A DNA stretch of 20,885 nt from NCBI GenBank assembly GCA_026397855.1, contig JAPLUA010000021.1:754-21638 (forward strand), written 5' to 3'. Below, one piece after another: positions 19,955 to 20,885 of this stretch. The notes beneath the pieces were generated by a model. That model did not search any database. It had not been told where the DNA came from and saw nothing but the letters and a program-made list of their open reading frames with translations. Positions within the stretch are counted from its first letter, which is position 1; every line of letters begins with the position of its first letter. Source of the stretch: Verrucomicrobiota bacterium. Lineage in GTDB: Bacteria; Verrucomicrobiota; Verrucomicrobiia; Limisphaerales; UBA8199. A program made the translations under genes and the position numbers.

Positions 19955-20885
19955 GCTTGAGCCGGCGGCTGAGTTGCAGGGGTTGCATTTCTCGGTGGAA
20001 ATGGAGACCGGGACGGGCAAGACCTACGTTTACCTGCGGACGCTGTTTGAGCTGAACACGCGGTACGGCTGGAAGAAGTTTATCATCGTCGTGCCCAGCG
20101 TGGCAATTCGCGAGGGTGTGTTGAACGCGATTGAATTGACGAAGGAGCATTTTCAATCGCTCTACGGCAACGCGCCGCTGGACTACTGGGTCTATGACTC
20201 CGCGCAGGTGTCGAAGCTGCGACAGTTCTCCGCCAGCAACCAGATGCAGTTGATGGTGATGAACATCCAGGCGTTCGACAAGAGCAGCACCGTGATCCAG
20301 AACACCAAAGACCAGATGAACGGACGGCGGCCGATTGAGTTCATCCAGCATGCCCGGCCGGTGGTGGTGTTGGATGAGCCGCAGAACCTGGCGACCGAGC
20401 TGCGCACCAAGGCGATTGAGAGCCTGAACCCGCTCTGCACGCTGCGCTACTCGGCAACGCACAGAGAGTACTTCAACCTGGTTTACCGGCTGGACCCTGT
20501 TAAGGCCTACGACCTGAGACTGGTCAAGCGGATCGAGGTGGATTCCGTCGTGGACGGCGGCGATTTCAACCGGCCTTACATCGCGGTGAAGGCGATCACG
20601 GCAACGGCGTCACGCATTGCCGCAAAGCTACAGATTGATGTCGAGGGCGCGAGCGGATGCAGGCGCAAGACGCTGACGGTGACGCAGGAAAGCGATTTGT
20701 TCGCGCTTTCCGGCGAGCGCGAGAACTATCGGGGATATGAGGTGGATTTGATTGATGCGGGCAATCAATACCTTCAGTTCAAAAATGGCGTGAGCCTGGC
20801 GGCCGGTGTGACGCACGGCGGGCGTACTGACGAGGTGCTACAGATTCAAGTGCGGGAGACGATTCGGGAGCACTTTGAGAAGGAG
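19737..20885 (+). CDS. res: Type III restriction enzyme, Res (helicase/nuclease) subunit, 3' partial
   Basis: Open to the right edge; 383 residues are visible. In this frame a TGA stands at 19728-19730, so the GTG at 19737 is the first possible start, and it gives the family N-terminus 'VKIKFDSNQEFQLDAIRSVVDVF'. Superfamily 2 helicase motifs are present: Walker A 'METGTGKTYVYLRT' (Lys95), motif Ia 'IIVVPSVAIREGV', motif II as VLDEPQ (213-216, the DEPQ variant common in type III Res) and motif III 'YSATHRE' (239-241). Later helicase motifs and the C-terminal PD-(D/E)xK nuclease lie beyond the window. Res works only in complex with Mod, using ATP to communicate between two inversely oriented sites before cutting. 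Its start lies inside the out-of-frame tail of mod. Confidence 0.9.
   Translation, partial: MKIKFDSNQEFQLDAIRSVVDVFAGQPLTRASLQWQSDALGGELLTEMGVGNSLALSDEAILRNVRKIQTGNELEPAAELQGLHFSVEMETGTGKTYVYLRTLFELNTRYGWKKFIIVVPSVAIREGVLNAIELTKEHFQSLYGNAPLDYWVYDSAQVSKLRQFSASNQMQLMVMNIQAFDKSSTVIQNTKDQMNGRRPIEFIQHARPVVVLDEPQNLATELRTKAIESLNPLCTLRYSATHREYFNLVYRLDPVKAYDLRLVKRIEVDSVVDGGDFNRPYIAVKAITATASRIAAKLQIDVEGASGCRRKTLTVTQESDLFALSGERENYRGYEVDLIDAGNQYLQFKNGVSLAAGVTHGGRTDEVLQIQVRETIREHFEKE

Overview
The window looks like a chromosomal segment of a GC-rich member of the Verrucomicrobiota (Limisphaerales/Pedosphaera-like). This is inferred from gene style, not from a marker gene. There are two pseudopilins with the near-invariant FTLIELLVVIAI helix, a PEP-CTERM protein, secreted proteins ending in the 'RFYR' beta-sandwich tail common in that phylum, immunoglobulin-like and HAF repeats, and many short intergenic repeats.

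Layout. 1-2888: a large secreted repeat protein, open at the left edge, whose reading frame breaks near 1370. 3046-5905: ordinary metabolic genes, namely an SDR dehydrogenase (minus), a DHH-family phosphoesterase (plus) and a ZIP metal transporter (minus). 5906-6533: a gene-free stretch with repeated TTTGTTACGT sites. 6534-8417: an oversized tyrosine recombinase with repeat DNA and a probable helix-turn-helix inside its catalytic domain. 8518-17199: a metal-centred island. It holds nikR (minus), then on the plus strand a small DUF2946-like membrane protein, a pseudopilin, two secreted choice-of-anchor-M proteins and a Fur-family regulator that contains no histidine. A minus-strand pair follows (secreted unknown protein, then pseudopilin). 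Divergent from that pair is a 755-residue protein joining a nucleoside-hydrolase-like domain, an FmdE-like domain, a CbiM/NikM transporter core and a PDGLE domain. 17200-17827: gene-free, with a diverged 136-bp repeat also found at the 3' end of nikR and a strongly folded candidate RNA ending in a terminator-like hairpin. 17828-20885: a type III restriction-modification pair, mod then res; res runs off the right edge.

How it may work together (inference). NikR, the nickel/cobalt transporter fusion, the two secreted proteins of a family linked elsewhere to metal ABC transporters, and the unusual Fur protein suggest a regulated uptake or scavenging system for a transition metal, most likely nickel or cobalt. 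Perfect inverted repeats lie in both divergent promoter regions of the island (9209-9225 and 14895-14912) and are candidate operators. The energising ECF subunits (CbiO, CbiQ) are not in the window.

Caution. Several junctions look like deletion joints: the Ig/HAF frame break, the missing CbiM N-terminus, and the Mod C-terminus running out of frame into res. They could be real rearrangements or sequence/assembly errors, and raw reads would decide.
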